Shown here: positions 1 to 8,703 of the stretch, one piece after another
How the letters are laid out: each line of letters starts with the position of its first letter
Numbering within the stretch: position 1 is the stretch's first letter
NCBI RefSeq assembly: GCF_001429285.1
Contig: NZ_LMJJ01000043.1
Location: 164,184 to 228,183, forward strand
Source of the DNA: Ensifer sp. Root278
GTDB taxonomy: Bacteria; Pseudomonadota; Alphaproteobacteria; Rhizobiales; Rhizobiaceae
Reading direction: 5' to 3'
DNA length: 64,000 nucleotides
The notes under the pieces: model-generated
What the model was told of the DNA's origin: nothing
What the model saw: the letters and a program-made list of their open reading frames with translations, nothing else
Database searches by the model: none
Translations under genes and position numbers: made by a program

Positions 1-92
1 GAATGCGAAGCTCGGTATCGAAGAATCCGCCGATCGCGCGAGGGGCGGTCACCTCGCACTGACCGGCTAGTGAGCCACGCCATGACTTGGTG

Positions 93-986
93 TCAGCGAA
101 TGAAGATCAGCGCCATGCCGAGGACGACGAGGGCAGCACCGGCCCAGGCGCCGGCGGCAGGCCGTTCGCCCGTCCTCAGCCACAGCATCGGCAGGATCAT
201 GACCGGCGAGGTCGCGGACAAAGTCGATACGATGCCCACCTTGCCGCCCGAGAGCGCGAAGAGCAGCAGCGTCATCCCCATGCCAAGAGCGAGGACCCCG
301 GTCAGTGCGGTCATTGCGGCAACCTTCAAGGTCAGCGGCGCCCTCGGCTTGACCGATGGAATGGGCAGCTGGATCAGGATGCTCAGGCAGAAGGCGGCAA
401 TGCCGACACGCAGCATGGAGGCGACAAAAGGATCGATGCCGGCGGCCATGACCGGTCGTACGATGATCGAGCCGATCGCCTGGCCGGTGGCGGCGCCAAG
501 ACCGAGCAGGACGCCGATCCAAAGCGGCCCCTTGACCTTTTCCCATTCGTGCATCTGCGCCCGGCGCTTGCCGAAGAGAATGGCGAGGAACACGCCGGTG
601 GCCGTCAGCGCGATGCCTCCAATCGCGGTTGGTGACAGCGCTTCGCCAAGCACCAGCCAGCCGAGCAAGGCGGCGATCGGCGCGTTGAGGGCGAAGAGGA
701 TGCCGGAGCGGCGCGGACCGAGCCGGTTGAGCGCGGCAAAGAGCAGCGTGTCGCCGATGAAAATGCCGATCAAGCCGGACAAAAGCAGCGGCGTGAGGCT
801 TGTCGCATCCAGCCCACGCCACGCCCCGGTGGCGAGCACATAGATTGCCAGAAGTCCCGTGACGAAGATCTGCCGAAGGCGGTTGAAGGCGGGTGCGCCG
901 AGGTGGCCGGCCGGTCCGGCCGAGATCAACCCCGTCAGGGCCCAGCAGGTCGCGGCCCCCAGCGCGGCGAGTTCATGAATTGGCAT
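93..986 (-). CDS. EamA/DMT family inner-membrane transporter
   Basis: This 297-residue protein is a drug/metabolite-transporter superfamily member that probably exports a small metabolite or drug through the inner membrane; the substrate cannot be read from the sequence. It is a chain of about ten hydrophobic segments in two EamA repeats (roughly residues 5-140 and 150-295). The first repeat contains the family-typical stretch ending in LGWLVLGEALSP, and the second repeat carries the related block GGKVGIVSTLSATSPV. The ATG at 984-986 follows a GGAATATC stretch and gives a full-length product for the family. No partner gene lies next to it: it is monocistronic and divergent from the sugar dehydrogenase gene. 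Family assignment is secure, function is not. Confidence 0.85.
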   Translation of the reverse strand: MPIHELAALGAATCWALTGLISAGPAGHLGAPAFNRLRQIFVTGLLAIYVLATGAWRGLDATSLTPLLLSGLIGIFIGDTLLFAALNRLGPRRSGILFALNAPIAALLGWLVLGEALSPTAIGGIALTATGVFLAILFGKRRAQMHEWEKVKGPLWIGVLLGLGAATGQAIGSIIVRPVMAAGIDPFVASMLRVGIAAFCLSILIQLPIPSVKPRAPLTLKVAAMTALTGVLALGMGMTLLLFALSGGKVGIVSTLSATSPVMILPMLWLRTGERPAAGAWAGAALVVLGMALIFIR

Positions 987-1275
987 GATATTCCGATCGG
1001 TAGACTGCGGCCCCGAAGGAGCTCTCCTCGGCCTCCGTTAAAGCTTGAGCGAACGGCATTCGTCCAGCGCTTTTTCAGCCGCATCAACAGGGCGCTTCGT
1101 GCCGGGCGGCAGACGCTGCAACAGCGCTCATCATGGTCGTCTTGTGCCCACAGGCGATATGTCCAAGGGCCCACGCGCCGACGTTGATTCCGAATGAATT
1201 TTTCAGCACTTTTCGCCAGGCGATTGGAACGCCTGAAGCCGGCTGCCGTTAGGTTGGACATCAAAGGAATCCGCC

Positions 1276-2607
1276 ATGAAAAAGCTCCTGATTGCCCTTC
1301 TGGTCTTCGGAGCGCTCGCGGCCGCGGGCGGCCTGAGCCTCGGCTATCTGTCGCGACGGGAGGCTACGGTGCCGATTGAAAAGACCTACGGTCCCGATCC
1401 GGTCCTGGTCGAACCAAAGGTGGAGCTCGTGCCATCCGTCGCTGTCGCGGAAGCCACGCCCTGGCCTGCAGGCATGATGCCATCGGCCGCGCCGGGCCTT
1501 GCCGCCAAGGAATTTGCGGGCGGCTTCGATCATCCCCGCTGGCTGCACGTGCTGCCGAATGGCGATGTGCTGGTCGCAGAAAGCAATGCGCCACCCCAAC
1601 CCGACCCCGGCTTTTCGGTGCGGGCCTTTGCTGCTCAGCTCATCCAGGGCAGGGCCGGCGCCCGAAGTAAGAGCGCCAATCGCATATCGTTGTTGCGCGA
1701 CGCGGACGGTGACGGCGTGGCGGAAACGAAAACGCCCTTCATCACCGGGCTCAATTCACCGTTCGGTATGACATTGCTCGACGGTAAGCTCTTCGTAGCC
1801 AATGCCGATGCGATCGTGGCCTTTCCCTATCAGGAAGGCGCGACCGAGATTACGGCGCCCGCAGAGAAGATTGTCGACCTACCCGCGGGCCGCAACCATC
1901 ACTGGACGAAGGACGTCATCGCCAGCCCGGACGGGACCAAGCTTTACGTCACGGTCGGCTCCAATTCCAACGTCGGCGAAAACGGCATGGAGGAGGAAAG
2001 GGGACGCGCCGCGGTGCACGAGATCGACCTTTCCACCCGGCAGATGCGGCCGTTCGCATCCGGACTTCGCAATCCCAACGGCCTCTCATGGCAGCCGGAT
2101 AGCGGTGAGCTATGGGTTGCCGTCAACGAGCGCGACGAACTCGGGCCCGATCTCGTTCCCGATTACATGACCTCGGTCAAGGACGGCGCCTTCTACGGCT
2201 GGCCCTATAGCTGGTACGGGCAGCATGTCGACGAGCGGGTGAAGCCGCAGAAACCCGAACTGGTGGCGCGCGCGATCAAGCCGGACTATGCGCTCGGCCC
2301 CCACACCGCCTCGCTCGGCCTGACCTTCAACACCGGCGACGTGTTCGGCCCGGAGATGAAGAATGGCGCCTTCGTAGGCCAGCATGGCTCGTGGAACCGG
2401 ATCCCGCGCAGCGGCTACAAGGTCATCTTCGTGCCTTTCAGCAACGGCAAGCCTTCCGGCCCGCCGCGGGATATCCTGACGGGTTTCCTGACCGACGACG
2501 GCAAGGCGCTCGGCCGTCCGGTCGGCGTCGCAATCGCCCGTGATGGCGCGCTGCTTGTTGCCGACGATGCCGGCAACAAGGTGTGGCGGGTCGCCCCCAT
2601 GCGGTGA
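1276..2607 (+). CDS. PQQ-type glucose/sorbosone dehydrogenase family protein
   Basis: The 443-residue product has an N-terminal hydrophobic segment (residues 4-24, signal peptide or anchor), so it acts in the periplasm. The body is a beta-propeller of the sorbosone dehydrogenase family: HPRWLHVLPNGDVLVAESNA near residue 92, then GLNSPFGMTLLDGKLFVANAD, RNHHWTKDVIASPDGTKLYV and GLRNPNGLSWQPDSGELWV, closing with GRPVGVAIARDGALLVADD. Members oxidise aldoses or related sugars, usually with PQQ as cofactor; whether this one binds PQQ is not shown. The ATG follows AAAGGAATCCGCC. It has no obvious operon partner, although the SRPBCC/ArsR pair follows on the same strand after a promoter region. Confidence 0.82.
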   Translation: MKKLLIALLVFGALAAAGGLSLGYLSRREATVPIEKTYGPDPVLVEPKVELVPSVAVAEATPWPAGMMPSAAPGLAAKEFAGGFDHPRWLHVLPNGDVLVAESNAPPQPDPGFSVRAFAAQLIQGRAGARSKSANRISLLRDADGDGVAETKTPFITGLNSPFGMTLLDGKLFVANADAIVAFPYQEGATEITAPAEKIVDLPAGRNHHWTKDVIASPDGTKLYVTVGSNSNVGENGMEEERGRAAVHEIDLSTRQMRPFASGLRNPNGLSWQPDSGELWVAVNERDELGPDLVPDYMTSVKDGAFYGWPYSWYGQHVDERVKPQKPELVARAIKPDYALGPHTASLGLTFNTGDVFGPEMKNGAFVGQHGSWNRIPRSGYKVIFVPFSNGKPSGPPRDILTGFLTDDGKALGRPVGVAIARDGALLVADDAGNKVWRVAPMR

Positions 2608-2641
2608 GCGATCTCGCGGCTTAGGGGGCACTGGGGCATTT

Positions 2642-2702
2642 GTGCAACTATTTGGTTGCGCATCTGTCTGCGATCCCTATACTTGCAACCAAATCGTTGC
2701 AC
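2642..2702. promoter_or_regulatory. Double ArsR operator flanking a promoter
   Basis: Two copies of GCAAC-N6-GTTGC lie at 2644-2659 and 2685-2700. The two copies are themselves inverted relative to each other, so 2642-2659 and 2685-2702 form 18-base arms with one mismatch. Between them is TATACT (2678-2683), a good -10 box, with TTGCGC 16 bases upstream as a possible -35. The adjacent operon encodes an ArsR-family repressor, so autoregulation from these sites is the simplest reading. This is inference from symmetry and position. Confidence 0.6.
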
Positions 2703-2716
2703 GAAAGGAAAGCGTC

Positions 2717-3235
2717 ATGAGCTCGTTCGATCGTATCGAGAAGGCAATCCTGTTGCGCGCGCCCATCGAGCGCGTCTGGCGGGCGATAACCGATGTCTCG
2801 GAATTCGGGCAGTGGTTCGGCGTAAAGCTGAACGAGCCTTTTGCTCCGGGGCGGGCGATAGCCGGCTCTTTTAAGGGAGAGTTCAAAGCGGAGGACATTG
2901 CGAAATATCAGGCTTCGATCGGGATCGAGCCGACACCGATCCGCCAGCCCGAGCCGAATGCCGTTTTTTGCACCGTCGAGGAAATGGATGCGCCGCGGCT
3001 TTTCAGTTTTCGCTGGATACCCTATGGCCTCGATGCCGAATGCGATCCCGCGCGGGAACCGACGACACTCGTGGAATTCCGGCTGGAAGCCGTTGCCGGG
3101 GACACACGGCTGACCGTCACGGAATCCGGCTTCGAAGGCGTGCCGGCGCATCGGCGCAAGCGCGCATTTCTCATGAATGACGGTGGCTGGAGCGCCCAGA
3201 TTGAAAACATCAAGCGCCATGTCGAACACGCCTGA
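2717..3235 (+). CDS. SRPBCC/AHSA1 family protein
   Basis: A 172-residue START-like protein of the activator-of-Hsp90-ATPase (AHSA1) type. It begins with the family signature of a helix-grip fold (AILLRAPIERVWRAITD, EFGQWFGV) and ends with the usual long C-terminal helix (FLMNDGGWSAQIENIKRHVE). Such proteins bind hydrophobic ligands and are often paired with an ArsR repressor, as here; the ligand is unknown. The ATG at 2717 is preceded by GAAAGGAAAG and lies just after the operator region, while longer upstream starts would place the promoter inside the gene. The gene overlaps the following arsR by 17 bases, so the two are translationally linked. Confidence 0.85.
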   Translation: MSSFDRIEKAILLRAPIERVWRAITDVSEFGQWFGVKLNEPFAPGRAIAGSFKGEFKAEDIAKYQASIGIEPTPIRQPEPNAVFCTVEEMDAPRLFSFRWIPYGLDAECDPAREPTTLVEFRLEAVAGDTRLTVTESGFEGVPAHRRKRAFLMNDGGWSAQIENIKRHVEHA

Positions 3236-3548
3236 GCGAGAACTGGCGGGCGTCTTCGCCGCCCTGGGCGATACGACCCGCCTTGCGCTGATCACGCGGC
3301 TTTTGGCTGCCGGTGCCCTGACGGCAACCGCGCTGTCCGAGGGGCAGGCGATCACCCGGCAGGCGATCGTGAAGCACCTGCAGGTGTTGGTAGCGGCTAG
3401 GCTGGTGGTGCACGAGCGTCACGGCAAGGAGGTCCTCTACGCGGTCGATCCGCGCCGTCTCGAAGAGGCGCGCGCGTTCCTGACGGCAATCGCTGAGGGT
3501 TGGGACAAGGCGCTTGGCCGGCTCAAGTCGCTTGTCGAGGCGCCCTGA
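3219..3548 (+). CDS. ArsR family transcriptional repressor
   Basis: A 109-residue winged-helix regulator. The DNA-binding core is visible as FAALGDTTRLALITRLL, ALTATALSEGQAITRQAIVKHLQVL and the wing RLVVHERHGKEVLYAVDP. No metal-binding CxC motif of the arsenic/cadmium sensors is present, so it belongs to the metal-independent ArsR group that accompanies SRPBCC proteins. The ATG at 3219 sits inside the end of the SRPBCC gene (17-base overlap). It probably represses its own operon through the paired GCAAC-N6-GTTGC sites at 2642-2702. The co-encoded SRPBCC protein may bind or remove the inducing ligand. Confidence 0.88.
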   Translation: MSNTPERELAGVFAALGDTTRLALITRLLAAGALTATALSEGQAITRQAIVKHLQVLVAARLVVHERHGKEVLYAVDPRRLEEARAFLTAIAEGWDKALGRLKSLVEAP

Positions 3549-3584
3549 CGCGAGACACCCAACCGCGCTGGGCCGCTCGGAGCA

Positions 3585-3836
3585 AAGTGCGTGCCCGCCG
3601 GCAACCTGGGTGACCTGGCCGGTGATCCAATCGGACGCGTCGCTGCGAAGAAACAGCACTGCGGCTGCAATTCGATGGTTGCCGACGGCCTTAGCCGTGG
3701 ATGCTTTTTCGCCGACGGACCGCCTGCCGACACGCGCGGCGAGCGCCTTGCCTAGGTTCGCGAAGCCTATATCGCGCCGATCAAGGTCGAGAGCCCCCAC
3801 CCGGTCGCTCCCCGCACTTGCCCGTGATCGGTCCAA
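3585..3836 (-). pseudogene. Remnant of a short-chain dehydrogenase C-terminus
   Basis: Reading the minus strand between 3836 and 3585 gives the end of an SDR oxidoreductase: GRRSVGEKA, then AVLFLRSDASDWITGQV followed by the terminal-type VAGG motif. This matches the usual C-terminal block of classical SDRs (AVLFLASD...ITGQ..VDGG). No Rossmann N-terminus, catalytic YxxxK or start codon is found upstream, and the frame runs past the normal end without a stop into arsR antisense. It is a leftover fragment in the 440-base gap between arsR and the kinase gene. The rest of that gap shows nothing recognisable. Confidence 0.55.
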
Positions 3837-3988
3837 TCGACTGCTCCAGCAGGCTTGAAATCGAAACGCCCCGCTACAGTTGTCTCCTTTTGGTCACCGG
3901 GCGTGGGACCAATTTCACAAGCGGATTCGTGATCGCAGTCTTTAGCGGTGGTCCCCGTAGATCGCTGGCCGGGACCCGGAGTGCAGAC

Positions 3989-5515
3989 ATGAGGCAGAGT
4001 TCGTCCGGCGTCGATAGCTCCTGGATCAAGAAGGCGGATGAACTGGCGGCTCTGTTTCAGTTCACGGATGCGCTCTATCGTGCCAATTCGCTGGCCGACA
4101 TTTTCGATGCCACGTTCGATGCGATCGAGCGAGCCTTGCGCTGCCGCCGCGCCTCCATCCTACTTTTCGACTCTGCGGGGGTGATGCGTTTCGTCGCTTC
4201 ACGCGGGCTCTCCGAAGGCTATCGCCGGGCGGTCGACGGTCACTCACCGTGGAGGCCCGGTGACCGCGAAGCCACCCCGATTTTCGTCAGCGACATAGAG
4301 CTTGCCGAAGAGCCTCAGGCGCTCAAGGACACCATAAGGGGCGAGGGGATTCGCGCGCTCGCCTTCATTCCCTTGACCGCCAACGGCGTGGTCATTGGAA
4401 AGTTCATGACCTATCGCGAAGTGGTGCATGTCTTCACGGAGGAGGAGGCCGTCCTCTCCCTGACGATCGCTCGGCAACTGGGCTTCAGCATCGAGCGCAG
4501 ACGGACCGAGGAGGCGCACCAGCGTGCCGAGGAGGGACTTCGCCGCAGCAACGAGCGGCTGCGGATCATCCTCGACAGCGCCAGCGAGTATGCGATCATC
4601 ACGCTCGACGGTGCCGGACGGATCGCAAGCTGGAACAGTGGCGCCGAACGGCTGCTCGGCTATCGCGACACCGAGATCCTCGGTCAGCCGGGTGACATTT
4701 TCTTCAGCCCGCAGGACCGAGCATCGGATGTCCCCGAGCAGGAGATGCGAACGGCGCGCGAGGAGGGGCGCGCGACCAACGAACGCTGGCACTATCGCGA
4801 GGATGGATCCCGTTTCTGGGGCTCCGGCGTCATGCTTCCCGTCGAGGAGAGCGGACCGGATCGCTATCTCAAGATCTTCAGGGATCGAACCGAGGAGCGC
4901 AGAGCACAAAAGCGCCAGAAGCTGCTGATCGGTGAGCTCAACCATCGTGTGAAGAACACGCTTGCAACCGTGCAGTCCCTTGCCGAACAGACGTTGAAGA
5001 GTGCCGATAAGCCGGAAGCCTTTGCCGAAGCGTTCAACGGCCGACTGCTTGCTCTTGCCGGGGCACACGACCTGCTGACCCGCGAGGCATGGCAGGCGGT
5101 GTACCTGAACGACATCGCCCGGGCGGTTCTCGCAGCCTGGATCGAAGACGGGCGCGTGGCTCTCCACGGGCCTGCGATCCGCATCAGCCCGAAACAGGCC
5201 CTGCCGCTTTCGATGGCGTTCAACGAATTGCTGACCAATGCGATCAAATACGGTTCTCTATCGAGCCCCGGTGGCCGTGTTGCGCTGTCATGGCAATGTA
5301 GAGACGTGTGCACGGTCCGGTGGGAAGAGCGCGGAGGACCACTGGCATCGCCCCCTCAGCGGCAGGGTTTCGGGCTGCGCGTTCTCAACCGCGGCCTCGC
5401 CAACGAACTGGGACACCCCGTCGATCTCCGGTTCGAGCCGGAAGGTGTCACCTGCACGATCGCGATGGACTTCGTCGACGGTGAGCGTGCCGGCATGGAC
5501 GACAAGGGGGAATGA
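3989..5515 (+). CDS. GAF-PAS HWE-family sensor histidine kinase
   Basis: A cytoplasmic kinase of 508 residues with no membrane segment. A GAF domain covers about residues 20-170 (ASILLFDSAGVMRFVASRGL), a PAS domain about 190-300 (IITLDGAGRIASWNSGAERLLGY), then the phospho-acceptor region GELNHRVKNTLATVQSLAEQ with H319. The kinase domain has the N-box AFNELLTNAIKYG and the WEERGGP block that marks the HWE group common in Rhizobiales. PAS domains of this group can hold flavin, but no NCRFLQ-type LOV motif is seen. The ATG at 3989 was chosen because earlier frame has no domain content. The response regulator gene starts at its stop codon (ATGA), so the two form a two-component pair. Confidence 0.85.
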   Translation: MRQSSSGVDSSWIKKADELAALFQFTDALYRANSLADIFDATFDAIERALRCRRASILLFDSAGVMRFVASRGLSEGYRRAVDGHSPWRPGDREATPIFVSDIELAEEPQALKDTIRGEGIRALAFIPLTANGVVIGKFMTYREVVHVFTEEEAVLSLTIARQLGFSIERRRTEEAHQRAEEGLRRSNERLRIILDSASEYAIITLDGAGRIASWNSGAERLLGYRDTEILGQPGDIFFSPQDRASDVPEQEMRTAREEGRATNERWHYREDGSRFWGSGVMLPVEESGPDRYLKIFRDRTEERRAQKRQKLLIGELNHRVKNTLATVQSLAEQTLKSADKPEAFAEAFNGRLLALAGAHDLLTREAWQAVYLNDIARAVLAAWIEDGRVALHGPAIRISPKQALPLSMAFNELLTNAIKYGSLSSPGGRVALSWQCRDVCTVRWEERGGPLASPPQRQGFGLRVLNRGLANELGHPVDLRFEPEGVTCTIAMDFVDGERAGMDDKGE

Positions 5516-5895
5516 CCATGTCTGGGATATTGACGGGACGCCGGATACTTGTCGTCGAAGACGAGATGCTGGTGGCCATGTCGATCGAGGACACCTTGGT
5601 CGATGCCGGCGGCGAAGTGATTGGTCCTGCGCCAACCGTCGGGCGGGCATTGGGGTTGCTGCAGGAGGAGACGAAAATCGACGCCGTCGTGCTGGACATG
5701 AATCTCCAGGGGCACAGCGGGCTCCCGGTCGCCGACGCATGCGATGAAAGATCGATCCCGTTTCTCATATTGAGCGGCTATGGCGACACGGCCCTGAACG
5801 GCACGCACCATGCGGCCCCGATCCTTTCCAAGCCCTTCGCGAGTGCGGTGCTGGTGGAGACGCTCAAGACGCTTTTCGGAGGCAACCGCGCGTGA
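5512..5895 (+). CDS. Single-domain response regulator
   Basis: A 127-residue receiver domain with no output domain. The acidic pair is in VVEDEMLVA, the phospho-acceptor is D62 in VVLDMNLQG, the conserved Ser/Thr position is in LILSGYG, and the lysine is K107 in ILSKPF. Its start overlaps the kinase stop (ATGA at 5512-5515), with a second ATG at 5518. Stand-alone receivers next to HWE kinases in rhizobia act as phosphate sinks or pass signals through protein contacts; the output here cannot be deduced. Confidence 0.88.
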   Translation: MTMSGILTGRRILVVEDEMLVAMSIEDTLVDAGGEVIGPAPTVGRALGLLQEETKIDAVVLDMNLQGHSGLPVADACDERSIPFLILSGYGDTALNGTHHAAPILSKPFASAVLVETLKTLFGGNRA

Positions 5896-6034
5896 CGGGC
5901 CCGGGTCGTACCCGGTTGCTGACACCAGCACCGATTGCGTACAGCCGGGATGAGGAACCGCATTTCATCCCGCGGAGTTTGTTCGTTGGACCCAAATGCG
6001 TTGGGTGGCCCAATGTGTCGGGTGGATTGTGATC

Positions 6035-6619
6035 ATGAACGCGGAACGCTGGATTCATATTTGCGTCGACATGCAGCGAATGTTCAACGAGGAGACGCCG
6101 TGGCAGGTGGATTGGATGGCGACGATCTCCGACCAGGTGGTGGAGGTCGCTAGCCGCTTTCCGGATCGCACCATTTTCACCCGGTTCGTCCCGCCACATT
6201 CGCCGGCGGAAATGCCGGGCATGTGGCGGCCCTACTATGAAAAATGGCCGATGATGACCGCGACACGGCTCGATCCGGGCCTGATCAATCTCCTTCCTCC
6301 CTTGCAGCGTCTGGTGCCGCCCGCCCGTGTTCTCGACAAGCGCACCTATTCCCCCTGGTTAAGCGGCAAGCTGGAAAGCCTGCTCGCTCACCAGGATATC
6401 GGAACGATCGTGGTGACCGGCGGTGAGACGGATGTCTGCGTCCTGGCGACCGCGCTCGGAGCGATCGATCTTGGCTACCGGGTGATCCTGTTGAAGGATG
6501 CGGTCTGCAGCTCGGTCGATCAGACGCACAATGCCGCGCTCGAGCTTCTCGGCAATCGCTTTTCGGTTCAGCTGGAGATCGCAACGACCGATGAGTGGCT
6601 TGCGCAGGCGCGGGCTTAG
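6035..6619 (+). CDS. Isochorismatase-family cysteine hydrolase
   Basis: A 194-residue cysteine hydrolase. The catalytic triad of the family is visible: D12 in ICVDMQRMF, K102 in VLDKRTYS, and C135 in the block VTGGETDVCV, which also includes the non-proline cis-peptide region. Members hydrolyse amides or ureides such as nicotinamide, N-carbamoylsarcosine or peroxyureidoacrylate; the substrate here is unknown. ATG 6035 was preferred over an upstream ATG at 5996 because the family begins just before the aspartate. It stands alone between the two-component pair and a convergent MFS gene. There is no sign that it belongs to the siderophore genes of this window. Confidence 0.82.
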   Translation: MNAERWIHICVDMQRMFNEETPWQVDWMATISDQVVEVASRFPDRTIFTRFVPPHSPAEMPGMWRPYYEKWPMMTATRLDPGLINLLPPLQRLVPPARVLDKRTYSPWLSGKLESLLAHQDIGTIVVTGGETDVCVLATALGAIDLGYRVILLKDAVCSSVDQTHNAALELLGNRFSVQLEIATTDEWLAQARA

Positions 6620-6666
6620 GCGCGGCCCATTCGGGAACCTTTGCGCGCCACCCTGTTCGCCGCCCT

Positions 6667-7869
6667 TCAAGCCATGCTTGGTTCCCTCTCTGGCGATGCC
6701 CGGCTGGCCATCAGCCCCATGAGCCCGACACCGATGATCGCTGCCGCATAGATGTCGGTCGTAAGCTGGTAGCCCACCGCCTTCGCCAGGAAGCCGGCCA
6801 GAATTGCCGGCAGGCTGAACGCCAGATAGCTCTGGATGTAGATGGTAGACAGCAGCCCGGCGCGCTCCTCGGCTTTTGCCAGCGGCATGACCGAGCCGAG
6901 CGTGGCGAGGAAGCTCGTGCCGAAACCCATACCGGTGAGAAGCGTGCCGACGATCAGGATGGGCACATAGGCGAGATGGGTTCCGGCGACCACGGTCAGC
7001 ATGCCGAATGTCGTGCTCAAGACACCGAAGGTCAGGTTTGCCTTGGGGTTGCGGGCGCGGCGAAGGAAGACGCCCAACGCGCCGGCGGCCATCAGCGCCG
7101 CGACCACGGCGCCTCCGGTGAGCGGGTTCTTGCTTCCCGTGGTGGCGGCGACAAGCGAGGGGACGAGTGAGAGGTAAAAACCCCCAAGCGCCCAGTTCGC
7201 GATATTTACGGGGGTGACGAGCGCCAGCGGCCGCTTGGCGCGCTGCGGAACGGCGATCCGCGGCATGAGCGAGGACAGCGCTCCGGGACGACGCGCGCCG
7301 GTTTCAGGGATCAGCCAGATCGCCGCCGCCTGGACTATGAAGCCGACGAACAGCAGCACATAGATGAGATGCAGCGGAAGGGGGCCGTACTGGATCAGCG
7401 CGCTGGTGCCGAGCGCCCCGACCGCCAGGCCGATCAAAGGTGCGAGCGAGTTGACCAGCTGTCCCCTGACGTGATCGACATCGACGAGCGCCGCGCCGAT
7501 CGAAGCGCCGGCAACGCCGGTCGCAAGACCCTGCACGATGCGTGCTGCGATCAGCCAGCCGGTTCCGTCGGCAAGGACGAACAGAGCCATCGCTGCCATC
7601 TCGACGAGCAGCGCTGCGAAAATCACCGGCTTGCGCCCGAGATGATCCGAGATCGAACCGGCGATCAGCAATGCCACGAGAAGTGCGAAGGCATAGACCG
7701 CGAAAATAACGGTCATCTCCACCGGGCTGGCGGCGAAGTTCTCCTGGTAGAAGCGGTAAAGCGGGGTTGGGGCCGAGGAGGCGCCGAAGAATGTCGCGAG
7801 CGTGACGGCGTAGAAGGCAATGGGATTTGCCGCGCGAGTGCTCTCTCTGGATTCGGAGGATGAAGACAT
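6667..7869 (-). CDS. MFS transporter
   Basis: A 400-residue major facilitator protein with twelve predicted hydrophobic segments. The loop 2-3 signature is present as GSISDHLGRKPVI, and motif C-like glycines occur in ARIVQGLATGVAGASIG. It is likely a drug or metabolite exporter of the inner membrane, the usual partner of a divergent TetR regulator. The ATG at 7867-7869 faces the tetR gene across 142 bases that contain two inverted repeats. Regulation by that TetR protein is probable; the compound is unknown. Confidence 0.85.
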   Translation of the reverse strand: MSSSSESRESTRAANPIAFYAVTLATFFGASSAPTPLYRFYQENFAASPVEMTVIFAVYAFALLVALLIAGSISDHLGRKPVIFAALLVEMAAMALFVLADGTGWLIAARIVQGLATGVAGASIGAALVDVDHVRGQLVNSLAPLIGLAVGALGTSALIQYGPLPLHLIYVLLFVGFIVQAAAIWLIPETGARRPGALSSLMPRIAVPQRAKRPLALVTPVNIANWALGGFYLSLVPSLVAATTGSKNPLTGGAVVAALMAAGALGVFLRRARNPKANLTFGVLSTTFGMLTVVAGTHLAYVPILIVGTLLTGMGFGTSFLATLGSVMPLAKAEERAGLLSTIYIQSYLAFSLPAILAGFLAKAVGYQLTTDIYAAAIIGVGLMGLMASRASPEREPSMA

Positions 7870-7886
7870 CTATATAACCCTTAAAG

Positions 7887-7913
7887 CTAAATCGTTGCGT
7901 TTCGCAGATTTAG
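7887..7913. promoter_or_regulatory. Inverted repeat upstream of MFS gene
   Basis: CTAAATC (7887-7893) and GATTTAG (7907-7913) flank an inner TGCG-TTT-CGCA hairpin. It lies between the MFS start and the larger palindrome at 7927-7949 and may be a second regulator site or part of the 5' leader of the MFS mRNA. Confidence 0.35.
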
Positions 7914-7926
7914 GTATGCTTCGCGC

Positions 7927-7949
7927 TAAAAGCAAATAATTTGCTTTTA
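7927..7949. promoter_or_regulatory. Perfect 23-bp palindrome, probable TetR operator
   Basis: TAAAAGCAAAT and ATTTGCTTTTA are perfect 11-base arms around a single central A. The site sits midway between the divergent MFS and tetR starts, the standard place for a TetR dimer to shut off both genes. The symmetry is seen directly; the binding protein is inferred. Confidence 0.65.
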
Positions 7950-8011
7950 TGTTGTTGTGAGAATTTCTGAAGCATCGGCCGCACGGCCGAAGAAAGACGG
8001 GGTTGGAGCGA

Positions 8012-8575
8012 ATGGCGACAAAGGAAAGCCCGCGGCCGGGCGGACGAAGCGCCCGGGTTCAGGCATCGGTTCACAAGGCCGTGCAGACCTTGCTGGCGAC
8101 GCTCGAGCGCACCGAGGTCACAGTTCCGCTGATCGCAGCGGAAGCGGGCGTCACGCCTTCGACCATCTATCGCCGCTGGGGCGACCTGCAGGAATTGCTC
8201 GCCGACGTCGCGGTCGAGCGGCTGCGTCCCGACATGGTGCCGGTCGACACCGGAAGTTTTGGCAGTGATCTGATGGCCTGGGCCGAGCAATATGCCGAGG
8301 AAATGTCCTCGGGGCCGGGTCGCGAAATGATCCGTGACGTGCTTGCGGCGCAGGATGGCAGCGGTGCCTACCAGTGCTGCAACTTCACCAGGCAGCAGAT
8401 CGAAGTGATCGCCGAACGCGCCGAGGAGCGTGGTGAAGTCTTTACGGATGTCGAGGCCGTTATGGACGGCGTCGTCGCGCCGATCATGTACCGGATCCTC
8501 TTCGGCGGTGCGCCGGACGCGGCGCATGTCGAGCGTCTGGTGACGGCATCGCTGGCATCAAAGCCGGCGCCTTGA
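8012..8575 (+). CDS. TetR/AcrR family transcriptional regulator
   Basis: A 187-residue regulator with an N-terminal TetR helix-turn-helix: VHKAVQTLLATLERTEVTVPLIAAEA followed by the recognition helix VTPSTIYRRWGDLQELLADV (about residues 20-65). The remainder is a helical ligand domain without clear specificity. ATG 8012 is preferred to a TTG at 8003. It is divergent from the MFS gene and very probably represses it, and itself, from the palindrome at 7927-7949. Confidence 0.87.
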   Translation: MATKESPRPGGRSARVQASVHKAVQTLLATLERTEVTVPLIAAEAGVTPSTIYRRWGDLQELLADVAVERLRPDMVPVDTGSFGSDLMAWAEQYAEEMSSGPGREMIRDVLAAQDGSGAYQCCNFTRQQIEVIAERAEERGEVFTDVEAVMDGVVAPIMYRILFGGAPDAAHVERLVTASLASKPAP

Positions 8576-8703
8576 GGCGTAGTTGCTTCCAAGAAGCATA
8601 ACACCCGCATCCCGCGTAGGTCTGGTGAGGATCCCGCAACCGGAACCTAAACCCGTTCCCGGGGTTGGAACGCCTGCTCAACACCTGTTCTGGAGGATGC
8701 GAG

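Noticed and set aside
935-1264. A 109-codon minus-strand open frame before the sugar dehydrogenase gene.
   Set aside because: No ribosome site, basic low-complexity composition and no recognisable family. The gap 987-1275 shows nothing else.
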